A stretch of 25,461 bases of DNA, taken from assembly GCA_947305675.1 (NCBI GenBank), contig CAMZED010000011.1:1-25461 (forward strand), given 5' to 3'. Position numbers and translations under genes: made by a program. The stretch is from an uncultured Clostridia bacterium. GTDB taxonomy: Bacteria > Bacillota > Clostridia > Oscillospirales > CAG-382. The notes beneath the pieces were generated by a model that was not told the DNA's origin, ran no database searches, and was given only the letters and a program-made list of their open reading frames with translations. The first letter of the stretch is position 1, and the number at the start of each line of letters is the position of its first letter. Positions 7,666 through 16,029 of this stretch are shown in pieces.

Positions 7666-8871
7666 ATGGGCGCGTTTTCTTCGTTCAGGGACAACCGTTC
7701 AAAAAAGAACAGCGATACTCCTACGGTGGAGGGACATTATACAAGGCTGGGGCGGATCGCCGCGGCGACCCGTTACGCTGTGTTGGCGGCTTTGGTGGTG
7801 TTTGCCGTATATTCGTTTCTGAACCACCGCGACGAGATAACCATTGAGAATTTCAGGTATATGATGAAGTTCATCAACATCGGCGAAGAGGCGGAAAAAC
7901 CCGTGGGCAGCGTTATTTCTTTTGACGGAACCGGCGGCAACCGCGGGGTGATCTACAAAGGCGACCTTGCGGTGATAAACGAAAACGGCGTTACCGTTAC
8001 CGGCTGGGACGGCGACGTTACGCTTAAGCAGAGTTTCAGTTACGACCACCCGAAGATGCTTCAGAACGGAACGCATCTGTTCTGTTACGATCTCGGCGGA
8101 AAGGAACTTAAAATATTCAATTCCTATTCGCTGCTTTCGACCGCTTCGTTCGATTATCCCATATACTGGATGGCGGTATCACAAAGCGGGAGGTATATTG
8201 CGGCAAGTTCGGCAAAAGGATACCGTTCGGCGGTGTATGTTTACGATCAGGAATTCCGCACCGTCTATTCGGCGCTGTTCGGGAATAAATACGTCGACTT
8301 TGCCGATATTTCCGCCGACGGCAGGGAGATAATACTTGCCGGGCATTATTCCGACGGCGGCGATATACTCGCATTTCTTTCGCGTTATTCGACCGAAAGC
8401 AAAGAACCGCTGTGCGAGATATCGTTCATAGGCGAAATACCTTTGGGCATATATTACACCGTGAACGGTTACGCGCTGCTTACAAGCGACGCGCTGCGGG
8501 TTTTTAACGGAAGCGATACGAAAATCGGCGAAATCGATTTTTCGGGCAGGAAGCCGGTGTCGGCGGCGGTTTACGGCGACAGGATCCTGATCAGTTACGC
8601 CTCGGAAGGGCTTTCAGGCGGGACGGAACTTGTGCTGTATAACGAAGAATGCGAACGACTTCTTACCGAAACTTTCGCCAACTCGCTCACCGCCGCGACC
8701 GTCTGCGGCGACAAAGTATATGCGCTTTCGCCGGGAGTTCTTACCGAATCGGTCCCCGGAGCGGGCAACTCGGTTTATGAGATACCCACCTCGTTCTTTG
8801 CGCTGATAACCGACGGCGACAGGCTTATCCTGTTTTCCGACAGCGAAGCGAGATATTTTGAAAATAACTGA
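7666..8871 (+). CDS. DUF5711-like membrane-anchored beta-propeller protein
   Basis: The protein has 401 residues. A basic cytoplasmic N terminus of about 30 residues is followed by one membrane segment near 35-55 (TRYAVLAALVVFAVYSFL), and then by an extracytoplasmic body rich in short beta strands (AVINENGVTVTGWDG, YWMAVSQSGRYIAASS, DFADISADGREIILAG). That pattern resembles WD40/quinoprotein-like propellers and the Clostridia family DUF5711, whose function is unknown. There is no signal peptidase site, so it should stay anchored. It starts 18 bases after truA, with an ACAGGAG site, and is followed by cvpA and pgsA, which suggests a cell-envelope role. The family name is from memory of the pattern; no function is claimed. 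Confidence 0.7.
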   Translation: MGAFSSFRDNRSKKNSDTPTVEGHYTRLGRIAAATRYAVLAALVVFAVYSFLNHRDEITIENFRYMMKFINIGEEAEKPVGSVISFDGTGGNRGVIYKGDLAVINENGVTVTGWDGDVTLKQSFSYDHPKMLQNGTHLFCYDLGGKELKIFNSYSLLSTASFDYPIYWMAVSQSGRYIAASSAKGYRSAVYVYDQEFRTVYSALFGNKYVDFADISADGREIILAGHYSDGGDILAFLSRYSTESKEPLCEISFIGEIPLGIYYTVNGYALLTSDALRVFNGSDTKIGEIDFSGRKPVSAAVYGDRILISYASEGLSGGTELVLYNEECERLLTETFANSLTAATVCGDKVYALSPGVLTESVPGAGNSVYEIPTSFFALITDGDRLILFSDSEARYFENN

Positions 8872-8894
8872 AAAGCAAGGAGATTCTGACCTGT

Positions 8895-9635
8895 ATGAGC
8901 TGGATACTTGATATCATAGTGGTTGTGATCATTGGGCTTACGGTGTTCTTTTCCGTTAAGAACGGATTTGTAAAGACCGCCATAAGCGCGGCTTCGTTCC
9001 TTATCTGCCTTTTGGTCACGGTGATATTTGTATCGCCTTTATCCGAGGCGTTGAAGACCACAAGCATGGCGGAAAGCATTAAAGAAACGACCGAATCCAA
9101 CATAAACAACTTTATCACCGACGAAAAACTCGACGGCATACACGATCTTGCCGAGGGAAAATCCGAGGGGTTCAACACTTTGCTCAGAATCGCCGGGATA
9201 GAACAATCGGAGATAAAGGCCTGGTATAACGAAAACGTTCAGAGCGAATCGTCGGATACCGCCGATAAACTCGCCGCGAAGATAAGCGAGCCGATAGTTT
9301 CGCTTCTGGCTTCGCTTCTGGCTGTGGTGATACTGTTTTTGGGCACCAAGCTTCTTCTTGCCGCGGTTTCGTTCATACTTAACCAGTTTGCAAAACTCCC
9401 GGTGCTTCATTCCTGCAACAAGCTGCTCGGCGTGGTGCTCGGCGTTTTGCTTTCGGTGGTCAGGGTGTGCCTGTTCTGTTTTGTCATACGCCTGCTTGTC
9501 GAGCACGCGTCGTTTATCGGGAACGGGTTCATAAGCGACCTGGATCCCCAAAAAACTTTGATCTTCAGGCTGTTTTACGAGTTCGATATGTTCGCTTTTC
9601 TCAAATCGCTTTTCCTTATTCGTCCGATGAAATAA
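8895..9635 (+). CDS. CvpA family membrane protein
   Basis: The 246 residues start with a hydrophobic segment directly after MSWILD, giving the CvpA-like beginning DIIVVVIIGLTVFFSVKNGFVKT, which is quoted here only as a pattern spanning residues 6-28. A second membrane segment follows, then a polar loop of about 80 residues (rich in D, E, S), then two more hydrophobic segments (SLLASLLAVVILFLGTKLL and LLGVVLGVLLSVVRVCLF). CvpA proteins are needed for colicin V export in E. coli and for envelope stress tolerance in other bacteria; the mechanism is unclear. AAGGAG lies upstream of the ATG. The next gene, pgsA, is also an inner-membrane protein. Confidence 0.75.
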   Translation: MSWILDIIVVVIIGLTVFFSVKNGFVKTAISAASFLICLLVTVIFVSPLSEALKTTSMAESIKETTESNINNFITDEKLDGIHDLAEGKSEGFNTLLRIAGIEQSEIKAWYNENVQSESSDTADKLAAKISEPIVSLLASLLAVVILFLGTKLLLAAVSFILNQFAKLPVLHSCNKLLGVVLGVLLSVVRVCLFCFVIRLLVEHASFIGNGFISDLDPQKTLIFRLFYEFDMFAFLKSLFLIRPMK

Positions 9636-9649
9636 AGAGGTAATAAAAT

Positions 9650-10204
9650 ATGAAACGTCAGATACCGAATATGCTGTCGATCCTTCGGCTGCTTATGATA
9701 CCGCTGTTTGTTGTGCTGTATTTTAAATATCCCGAGGGAAACGCGGTATATATAACCGCGGCGGTGTATTTTCTCGCCTGGGCGACCGACGTGCTCGACG
9801 GCTGGCTCGCACGGCGAAACAACTGGATAACCGAGGCGGGCAAGATAATCGACCCTCTCGCCGATAAACTAATGCAGATCACCGTGGCGGTGTGCTTTAC
9901 GGTGGACAACCGCGTGTTCCTCTGCCTTTTGATCCCGCTGTTGGTAAAAGAGCTGGGTATGGCTTTAGGCGCGTTGGTGATAATAAAACAAACGAAAGCG
10001 GTCATGCCTTCGAGATGGTACGGGAAAGCCGCCACTGTATTGCAGTTCGGCTGCGCTATGACAAGGATAATAGTCCGCGGGAACGAAACGCTTGACACAG
10101 TCCTTGCGGTAACGATGCTTGCGGCGATGCTGTTCGCTTTGGCTATGTATTATTTCAAAGACTTCCGCGGCAAATACAATATCGACCTGTTCGGCAAAAA
10201 ATAA
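9650..10204 (+). CDS. pgsA: CDP-diacylglycerol--glycerol-3-phosphate 3-phosphatidyltransferase
   Basis: This is the integral membrane enzyme that makes phosphatidylglycerol phosphate, the first committed step to phosphatidylglycerol and cardiolipin. The CDP-alcohol phosphotransferase signature D-x2-D-G-x2-A-R-x8-G-x3-D-x3-D is complete: D47, D50, G51, A54, R55, G64, D68 and D72. The N terminus MKRQIPNMLSILRL is typical for PgsA, and the 184 residues with several hydrophobic helices match the family. AGAGG precedes the ATG, and it lies 14 bases after the CvpA gene. Confidence 0.92.
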   Translation: MKRQIPNMLSILRLLMIPLFVVLYFKYPEGNAVYITAAVYFLAWATDVLDGWLARRNNWITEAGKIIDPLADKLMQITVAVCFTVDNRVFLCLLIPLLVKELGMALGALVIIKQTKAVMPSRWYGKAATVLQFGCAMTRIIVRGNETLDTVLAVTMLAAMLFALAMYYFKDFRGKYNIDLFGKK

Positions 10205-10221
10205 CGAGGTAAACACATCAG

Positions 10222-12501
10222 ATGGAAATGAAAAAATGCGTTAAATGCAATATCCGCCCGGCGATGATATTCGTTCAGAAGAAAGTGGGCGACAACATAA
10301 CCACCGAAGGATATTGCCTTAAATGCGCGCAGGAAATGGGAATTAAACCTTTGGACGACATTCTTAACCAGATGAATGTCAGCCCGGAGGAGATCGACGC
10401 GCTGAGCGAAGGTATGAACGAAATGTTCCCCGCCGAAACCGACGACGACGCCGGAAGAGCACCTTCGATCGACCTCGGCGCGCTGTTCGACAGGAGCGGC
10501 GATTCACCCGCCGCGAAAGACGGCGAGAAAGGAGCGGGAGAAAAGAACTCCGACCGCCAGGCGCAGCAGAAGCGGCGCGGACCGAGTTACCTGCAGGATT
10601 TCTGCATTTGTCTTACCGCCCGCGCGCGTGAGAAAAAACTCGATAACATCATCGGGCGCGAAAACGAACTGGAGCGCGTGATCCAGATACTTACCCGGAG
10701 GCAAAAGAACAACCCCTGCCTTATCGGCGAGCCGGGCGTCGGCAAAACGGCGGTGGCGGAAGCGCTGGCGCAGAAGATTGTCGCGGGGGAAGTGCCTTAT
10801 AAACTGAAAGACAAAGAGGTATATCTTGTCGATATGACCGCGATCGTCGCCGGGACTCAGTTCCGCGGACAGTTTGAAAACCGTATGAAAGGGCTTATTG
10901 AAGAGACCAAGAAAGCCGGAAATGCGATCCTCGTTATCGACGAGGTGCACTCGATAGTCGGCGCGGGCAACGCCGAGGGCGGAATGAACGCCGCAAATAT
11001 TCTGAAGCCGGCGCTGAGCCGCGGCGAAATACAGCTGATCGGCGCGACCACCCTCAACGAATACCGTCAGTATATCGAAAAAGACGCGGCGCTCGAACGC
11101 AGGTTCCAGCCGGTCATGATCGGTGAACCTTCGATCGACGACACTGTCAAGATACTTTCGGGCATCAAAAAGTATTACGAACAGCACCACGGGATAAAAG
11201 TCCCGGAACAGCTTCTTTATCGCATAGTCACGCTTTCGGAACGCTATATTACCGACAGGTTCCTGCCCGACAAGGCGATCGACCTGCTCGACGAGGCGTG
11301 CGCGCATATGGCGATGCATTCCCCGGTCATAAACGAGATACAGGAGCTTGGCGACGAGATAAACAAACTGCGTGCGGAGCTTGCTGAGCTCGAGGGAAAA
11401 CAGGAACCCGGCGAGCAGGATTACGCAAGGATCGCCGACCTTAAAACCTCGCTTTTGCAAAAAGAGCCGCGGTTTGACGAACTTTCGGCACAGCGCGACA
11501 ATCTTAAACTCACCACCGAGGATATCGCCGACGTTATAGAAGTCTGGACGGGAATCCCGGCTTCGAATATAAAAGAGAACGAATTTTTGAAGATCGACCG
11601 TCTTGAATCCGAGATCAAAAAACGCATAGTGGGTCAGGACGAGGCGGTATCGGCTGTCGCAAGGGCGATAAAACGCTCACGCGCGGGGATATCTTATAAA
11701 AAGAAGCCGGTATCGTTCATATTCGCCGGCAGCACCGGCGTCGGCAAGACCGAACTTGTAAAAGTGCTTTCGCAGTATTTGTTCGATTCGCCCGAGGCGT
11801 TTATCAGGCTTGATATGAGCGAATTTATGGAAAAGCATTCGGTATCGCGCATTATCGGATCGCCTCCGGGATACGTCGGTTACGACGACGCGGGTCAGCT
11901 TACCGAAAAGATACGCCGCAAGCCTTATACGGTGGTGCTTTTTGACGAGATAGAAAAAGCCCATCCCGACGTTATGAACATCCTTTTGCAGATACTCGAC
12001 GACGGACGCATTACCGATTCTCACGGGAAAGAGGTAAACTTCGAGAACACAGTTATAATTATGACCACAAACGCGGGGAGCAGCGAATCGAACTCGATAG
12101 CCGGGTTCGGCGAAAGCGTAAAGCAGAACGACCGCGCAAGGGTCATGAAGGCGCTCGAAGGGTTCCTTCGCCCCGAATTTATAAACCGCGTCGACGAGAT
12201 AGTGGTGTTCAACCGTCTCGGCAAAGATAATTTCAAAGCCATCTGTCGCATAATGCTCGGGGATCTGCAAAAAGTTATGGCGGACAAGGGCATTGTATTT
12301 GAATTCACCGACGCGCTTGCAGAGCATCTCGCCGAAAAGGGCTATTCCGAAAAATACGGCGCGCGTAATTTAAGACGGCTTATACAAACCGACGTCGAAG
12401 ATCTTATCGCTTCGGAGATAGTGAAGAATTATCTTGACCCCATCGGGAAGATAAAAGCCGATTTCGCAAACGGCGAGGTTGTGATAACTGCTGAAAAATA
12501 A
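10222..12501 (+). CDS. Clp ATPase with N-terminal zinc finger (ClpE-like)
   Basis: This is a two-ring Hsp100 unfoldase of 759 residues. The N terminus carries a four-cysteine zinc site (C6, C9, C32, C35) in place of the double Clp_N repeat, then an acidic linker, as in ClpE. AAA ring 1 has Walker A GEPGVGKT (169-176) and Walker B VIDEVHS. A short charged helical middle region (about 370-430) resembles the ClpC/ClpE linker. AAA ring 2 has Walker A GSTGVGKT (503-510) and Walker B LFDEIEKAHPD. Where ClpC and ClpE carry the ClpP-docking tripeptide (usually VGF or IGF), this protein has A627-G628-F629. ClpE family members unfold damaged proteins for ClpP. A GAGGT lies 12 bases before the ATG. No clpP, mcsA, mcsB or ctsR is nearby. 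Confidence 0.9.
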   Translation: MEMKKCVKCNIRPAMIFVQKKVGDNITTEGYCLKCAQEMGIKPLDDILNQMNVSPEEIDALSEGMNEMFPAETDDDAGRAPSIDLGALFDRSGDSPAAKDGEKGAGEKNSDRQAQQKRRGPSYLQDFCICLTARAREKKLDNIIGRENELERVIQILTRRQKNNPCLIGEPGVGKTAVAEALAQKIVAGEVPYKLKDKEVYLVDMTAIVAGTQFRGQFENRMKGLIEETKKAGNAILVIDEVHSIVGAGNAEGGMNAANILKPALSRGEIQLIGATTLNEYRQYIEKDAALERRFQPVMIGEPSIDDTVKILSGIKKYYEQHHGIKVPEQLLYRIVTLSERYITDRFLPDKAIDLLDEACAHMAMHSPVINEIQELGDEINKLRAELAELEGKQEPGEQDYARIADLKTSLLQKEPRFDELSAQRDNLKLTTEDIADVIEVWTGIPASNIKENEFLKIDRLESEIKKRIVGQDEAVSAVARAIKRSRAGISYKKKPVSFIFAGSTGVGKTELVKVLSQYLFDSPEAFIRLDMSEFMEKHSVSRIIGSPPGYVGYDDAGQLTEKIRRKPYTVVLFDEIEKAHPDVMNILLQILDDGRITDSHGKEVNFENTVIIMTTNAGSSESNSIAGFGESVKQNDRARVMKALEGFLRPEFINRVDEIVVFNRLGKDNFKAICRIMLGDLQKVMADKGIVFEFTDALAEHLAEKGYSEKYGARNLRRLIQTDVEDLIASEIVKNYLDPIGKIKADFANGEVVITAEK

Positions 12502-12539
12502 CTATCTGCCGCAAGGCAAAACAGCAAAACGGTGGTTTT

Positions 12540-15278
12540 ATGGCAAACAACGCTAATGAAAAACTTAAAATAAAAGCACCGGCGAACGGAAGCGACGACG
12601 GAGAATTCGTCTTTTCGCCCGAGGAAATGCAGCCGTTTGAGGTGTCGGAAGCGCTCGAAAGCGATCTTGTCAACGGCAAGACCGACAAACAGGTCCGCAA
12701 AGCGCGGCGCCTGTTCGGCGTCAACGATCTGCGCGGTGATTTCCGCCTTTCGTTCCGCGAAAGCCTTCGCAACCAGTTCAAAGGGATGATCGGTCTGTTT
12801 CTGGCGGTTTCGTCGCTGATAATGTATATTTTTCGCCCGGACGAGCCGGTTTATATGTTTATGACTGTCGCCGTTACGGCGGTAATGGTTTTGAACGCCT
12901 ATATCGAACACCGCGCTTCGGTATCGCTTAAAGTGCCGAAGAAGTATTCCTCGCTTAGAACCAAAGTGATCCGCAACGGAGAAGAATCGGTCATCGACAG
13001 CCGTCAGCTTGTTCCCGGCGATCTTTTGGAGCTCGAGCCGGGAACGATGGTCCCCGCGGATTGCCGTCTGGTTGACGATAACGGACTGACGGTAATGGAA
13101 ACGCACGTAAGCGGCAACGAGGACGCGGTTGAAAAAGACGGCCGCTATATCGCGCGTGACGGAGCCGAACCGGTTTGCAGGAATATGGTGTATGCCGGAA
13201 GTATAATAACATCGGGCCGCGCCGGGGCGATAGTCTGCCGCATCGGGAAAGACACGCTTGCAAGGCGGATGCGTCCCGATAACGAGCGCGATCTTCCCGG
13301 AATACTGCGGTACGCCGTGAAGCTGAGCAAATTCGTTTCGATCGCGGCGGCGGTCATATGTTTTGTGCTACTGTTTATAGGCGTTGCGGCGGGCGCGGAT
13401 ATTACCGAATGGTTCATCTGCGCGCTGGCTATCGGAGCTTCATCGCTGTGCGACAGCATGGTGTCGCTTTGCGCCGGGTCGCTGGGATACGGTGCGAAAC
13501 GTATGGCTGACGATGGAATGGTGATAAAAAATTACGGCAGTCTGCAAACGCTCGCGCAGGTCAACACCGTAATGTGCGGCAAAAATTTGGCGTTCCCTCC
13601 GAAAAGGATAAATCTTACCGGATTTTATTATTCCGGGAAAGCGCAGGATCGCGAAAAACGCCCGGATGACAGCGCGACGGAACTTTTGAAAATGATGCTT
13701 GTGTGTTCCGACGCGCGCAAAGTCACCGCGGCTGAAAAAAAGCAAAAGCACGGATTGCCGGAATACGTCGGTTCACCGCTCGACGAATCGGTCGTGAGTT
13801 ACTTCGAGGAATGGAACAAGACCATAGGCAACATCCGCGAACAGTACATAAGGATGGACGCGGAATATACCGCGTCGGGCGACGTTTCAAGGGTGCTGGC
13901 GCTGCATAACGGCAGGAACACGGTGATCGTGAGGGGTTCCCCGGAGAATATACTTTCGAGATGCGTCGGCTATTCGCTTGACGGCGCCGATTATAAACTA
14001 AGCGAGACGACCCGCAAAAAGATACTCGCCGCCGCCGAGGACGCGGCGCGTACAAACAGTTTCCTTATCGCCGTGGCTTCGGGCGAGACCGAATCGGACG
14101 TGCTGCGTGGGATCGATACCGAGGAAAACCTTATTTTCAAAGGATTCGTTTCGTTTTCAAGTTCGCTCGACCCGGGCGTTGCGGAATCGGTTTATCGTTT
14201 CAGCGGCGCGGGGATCGAGACCGTTCTCAACTCGAACGACGCCTATTATCCGGCGCTGAACTCGGCGAAAAGCGCGGGGATAATCGACGACGAAAGTCAG
14301 ATAATCACCGCCGAACAGCTGCGTTCCTGCGACCGCGGGCTTTTTATCGCCAACTGTCCTTATTACAAACTGTTTCTTAACGTCGACGACAGCGAATGGC
14401 TCGACGTGCTTCAGCTTCGGAAAGAAGACGGCAGAAAAACCGCTGTCACCGCCGAGCGCATAAACGAGCTTCCGCTTATGCGCGCTTCCGACGTGTCGAT
14501 CGTGCCGGACGGATCGGTCGATACCCTGCGCCAGACCGCCGATATGATAATACTCGGCAGCGGGATAAATCTGATCGCCGACGGGATATTGAACGCAAAA
14601 ACGATATGCCGTCGGATACGTTCGGTAATAACCTATCTGATATCGGGAATAATAACTTTGTTCTCGGCTTCGGTGTTTTCGGCGTGTTACGACCGGACTC
14701 CGGCGTTCCGCGCGCAGGACGTTATGTTCGGCGGAATAGTTTTTAACCTGGCGATCGCGTTTGCGCTGGCATACGCGCCGCGCAGCATAAGAACTTTTAA
14801 AGAACCCGCGACCCCGTTCGACGGCAAAGTCAAGCTGACCGATTTTATTTATCCGCTTATGTATTCGATCGGTTCGGGGATAGTATTGTTTGTCTGCTTT
14901 GCCGCCACAAAAAGCTATACCTGCTCGCTTATCGCGCTTACGCTTATGCTGTTCCTTTTCGCCTGCACGGCGGCGGACCACGGCGGAGTATTTGCGACAA
15001 AGCGGTTCGGCAACCGTCTGCTTTATCTTGTCGGGCTGGGTATCGCTTTTATGATCGCGCTTCTTATATTCACAAAACCGGGGCATTCGCTGTTCGGTTA
15101 CGGCGTTCCGGCTTCGGGATCGGTGATACTTACGGTAGTGGCTTGCGCGGCTTACTGCACGGTAACACAGATCGTTCGCTATTTTCTTTCGCCCCATGTT
15201 GTAAGAAAAGACAAAAATACCGAAAAAGTTGACGAAAACGGCGAAAATGATATTGACGAATCGCAACAATCGGACTAA
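12540..15278 (+). CDS. Degenerate P-type ATPase (predicted pseudo-ATPase), P2-like
   Basis: The 912 residues follow the layout of P2-type cation ATPases: M1-M2 (about 83-121), an A domain (140-240), M3-M4 (265-315), P and N domains (320-690), and six C-terminal membrane segments, with an acidic tail. Conserved landmarks include LVPGDLLELEPGTMVPAD, RNMVYAG, GAKRMADDGMVIKN and RGSPE (465-469). Yet the catalytic motifs are gone. The CSDKTGTLT block reads CGKNLAFPP, so K348 sits at the phosphorylated aspartate. TGES reads SGNE (191-194), PEGLP reads CDSMV (304-308), MITGD reads VLNSND (D567 kept), and TGDGVND reads TAERINE (637-643). It should not form a phosphoenzyme or pump ions. The frame is intact, so a regulatory or scaffold role is more likely than decay. 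It starts 38 bases after the Clp gene. Confidence 0.85.
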   Translation: MANNANEKLKIKAPANGSDDGEFVFSPEEMQPFEVSEALESDLVNGKTDKQVRKARRLFGVNDLRGDFRLSFRESLRNQFKGMIGLFLAVSSLIMYIFRPDEPVYMFMTVAVTAVMVLNAYIEHRASVSLKVPKKYSSLRTKVIRNGEESVIDSRQLVPGDLLELEPGTMVPADCRLVDDNGLTVMETHVSGNEDAVEKDGRYIARDGAEPVCRNMVYAGSIITSGRAGAIVCRIGKDTLARRMRPDNERDLPGILRYAVKLSKFVSIAAAVICFVLLFIGVAAGADITEWFICALAIGASSLCDSMVSLCAGSLGYGAKRMADDGMVIKNYGSLQTLAQVNTVMCGKNLAFPPKRINLTGFYYSGKAQDREKRPDDSATELLKMMLVCSDARKVTAAEKKQKHGLPEYVGSPLDESVVSYFEEWNKTIGNIREQYIRMDAEYTASGDVSRVLALHNGRNTVIVRGSPENILSRCVGYSLDGADYKLSETTRKKILAAAEDAARTNSFLIAVASGETESDVLRGIDTEENLIFKGFVSFSSSLDPGVAESVYRFSGAGIETVLNSNDAYYPALNSAKSAGIIDDESQIITAEQLRSCDRGLFIANCPYYKLFLNVDDSEWLDVLQLRKEDGRKTAVTAERINELPLMRASDVSIVPDGSVDTLRQTADMIILGSGINLIADGILNAKTICRRIRSVITYLISGIITLFSASVFSACYDRTPAFRAQDVMFGGIVFNLAIAFALAYAPRSIRTFKEPATPFDGKVKLTDFIYPLMYSIGSGIVLFVCFAATKSYTCSLIALTLMLFLFACTAADHGGVFATKRFGNRLLYLVGLGIAFMIALLIFTKPGHSLFGYGVPASGSVILTVVACAAYCTVTQIVRYFLSPHVVRKDKNTEKVDENGENDIDESQQSD

Positions 15279-15281
15279 AAT
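15253..15281 (+). promoter_or_regulatory. Candidate sigma-A promoter for DUF1858-mscL
   Basis: TTGACG (15253-15258) and TAAAAT (15276-15281) are spaced by 17 bases, each box one base off consensus. The -35 box lies inside the last codons of the pseudo-ATPase gene and the -10 box overlaps its stop codon. Transcription would begin near 15288, just before the AAGGAG site of the DUF1858 gene. The following genes may thus be expressed separately from the long upstream operon. Confidence 0.6.
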
Positions 15282-15307
15282 AATAAAAAAAAACAAGGAG
15301 ATAAAAA

Positions 15308-15502
15308 ATGATCACAAAAGATATGCTCATAGGTGAAACGCTTGATCAATATCCCGAACTCGCGCAGTTCTTCCTCGCCATCGGGATGCACTGCCTCGGC
15401 TGCCCCATGTCGAGAGGCGAAAGTATAGAAGACGCCTGCGCCGTTCACGGGGTCGACGTTAATGAACTTTTGGAAAAACTCAACGCGGCTGTCGCAAAAT
15501 AA
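15308..15502 (+). CDS. DUF1858 domain protein (hybrid-cluster-protein-associated redox disulfide type)
   Basis: This small cytoplasmic protein of 64 residues is made up almost entirely of one DUF1858 domain. The family's paired cysteines appear in GMHCLGCPMSRGESIEDAC: C29 and C32 form a CxxC and C44 lies downstream. Related proteins are often found near hybrid cluster protein or fused to redox enzymes and are thought to act in redox or nitrosative stress, but no function is proven. The start has an AAGGAG site eight bases upstream. It lies 26 bases before mscL and probably shares its promoter. Confidence 0.88.
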   Translation: MITKDMLIGETLDQYPELAQFFLAIGMHCLGCPMSRGESIEDACAVHGVDVNELLEKLNAAVAK

Positions 15503-15528
15503 AATATACAACATAAAGGAGAAAAATC

Positions 15529-16026
15529 ATGGCAAAGGAAAAGAAAAAAGGCTTTTTCAAAGAATTTAAGGAATTCATTTCAAGAGGCAACGTGCTTGAT
15601 CTGGCTATCGGCGTTATCATAGGCGGCGCGTTCGGCAAGATCGTCACCTCGCTCGTGTCCGACATCATCACCCCGCTCATCTCGCTTGCGACCGGCGGCG
15701 CGAACTTTTCGGAACTTTTTGTGGTACTTAACAACAGCGAAGGCGCGACTTTCGCCACCATTGCCGACGCACAGGCCGCCGGATACGCTACTTTGAACTA
15801 TGGCGCGTTCCTTCAGAACGTTATCGATTTCATCATCATCGCGCTCTGCATATTCGTTATGCTCAAGATAGTAATGAAAGCAAAAGCGCTCGCCGAAAAA
15901 GCTAAGAAGAAAGAGGAAGAAGAAGCCGCTCCCGCGGAAGAAGCTCCCGCCGAACCCAGCGTTGAAGAAAAGACTCTTGACACTCTCAACGAGATCAAGG
16001 CTCTTCTCGAAAAGAACTCGAAATAA
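15529..16026 (+). CDS. mscL: Large-conductance mechanosensitive channel MscL
   Basis: MscL opens under membrane tension and releases solutes during osmotic downshock. The first membrane helix carries the family gate sequence LDLAIGVIIGGAFGKIVTSL (23-42), preceded by the amphipathic KGFFKEFKEFISRGN. The periplasmic loop (about 55-90) leads to the second helix (95-115). The cytoplasmic tail is longer than in E. coli (165 residues against 136), with a lysine-rich cluster, an acidic/alanine-proline stretch and a terminal helix (LDTLNEIKALLEKN). An AAAGGAG site precedes the ATG. Confidence 0.97.
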   Translation: MAKEKKKGFFKEFKEFISRGNVLDLAIGVIIGGAFGKIVTSLVSDIITPLISLATGGANFSELFVVLNNSEGATFATIADAQAAGYATLNYGAFLQNVIDFIIIALCIFVMLKIVMKAKALAEKAKKKEEEEAAPAEEAPAEPSVEEKTLDTLNEIKALLEKNSK

Positions 16027-16029
16027 CCT

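Noticed and set aside
12502..12539. Terminator between the Clp gene and the pseudo-ATPase
   Set aside because: The only hairpin is a 4-bp stem with a GCAA loop and no T run follows it.
12540..15278. Pseudo-ATPase as a frameshifted or decaying pseudogene
   Set aside because: There is no stop or frameshift in 912 codons, all structural segments are present in order, and the altered motifs are clean substitutions rather than scrambled sequence.
14157..15296. Minus-strand open frame (379 codons) opposite the pseudo-ATPase
   Set aside because: The sense frame aligns along its whole length to P-type ATPases, while the antisense product is rich in R, Y and H with no recognisable domain. It is a shadow.
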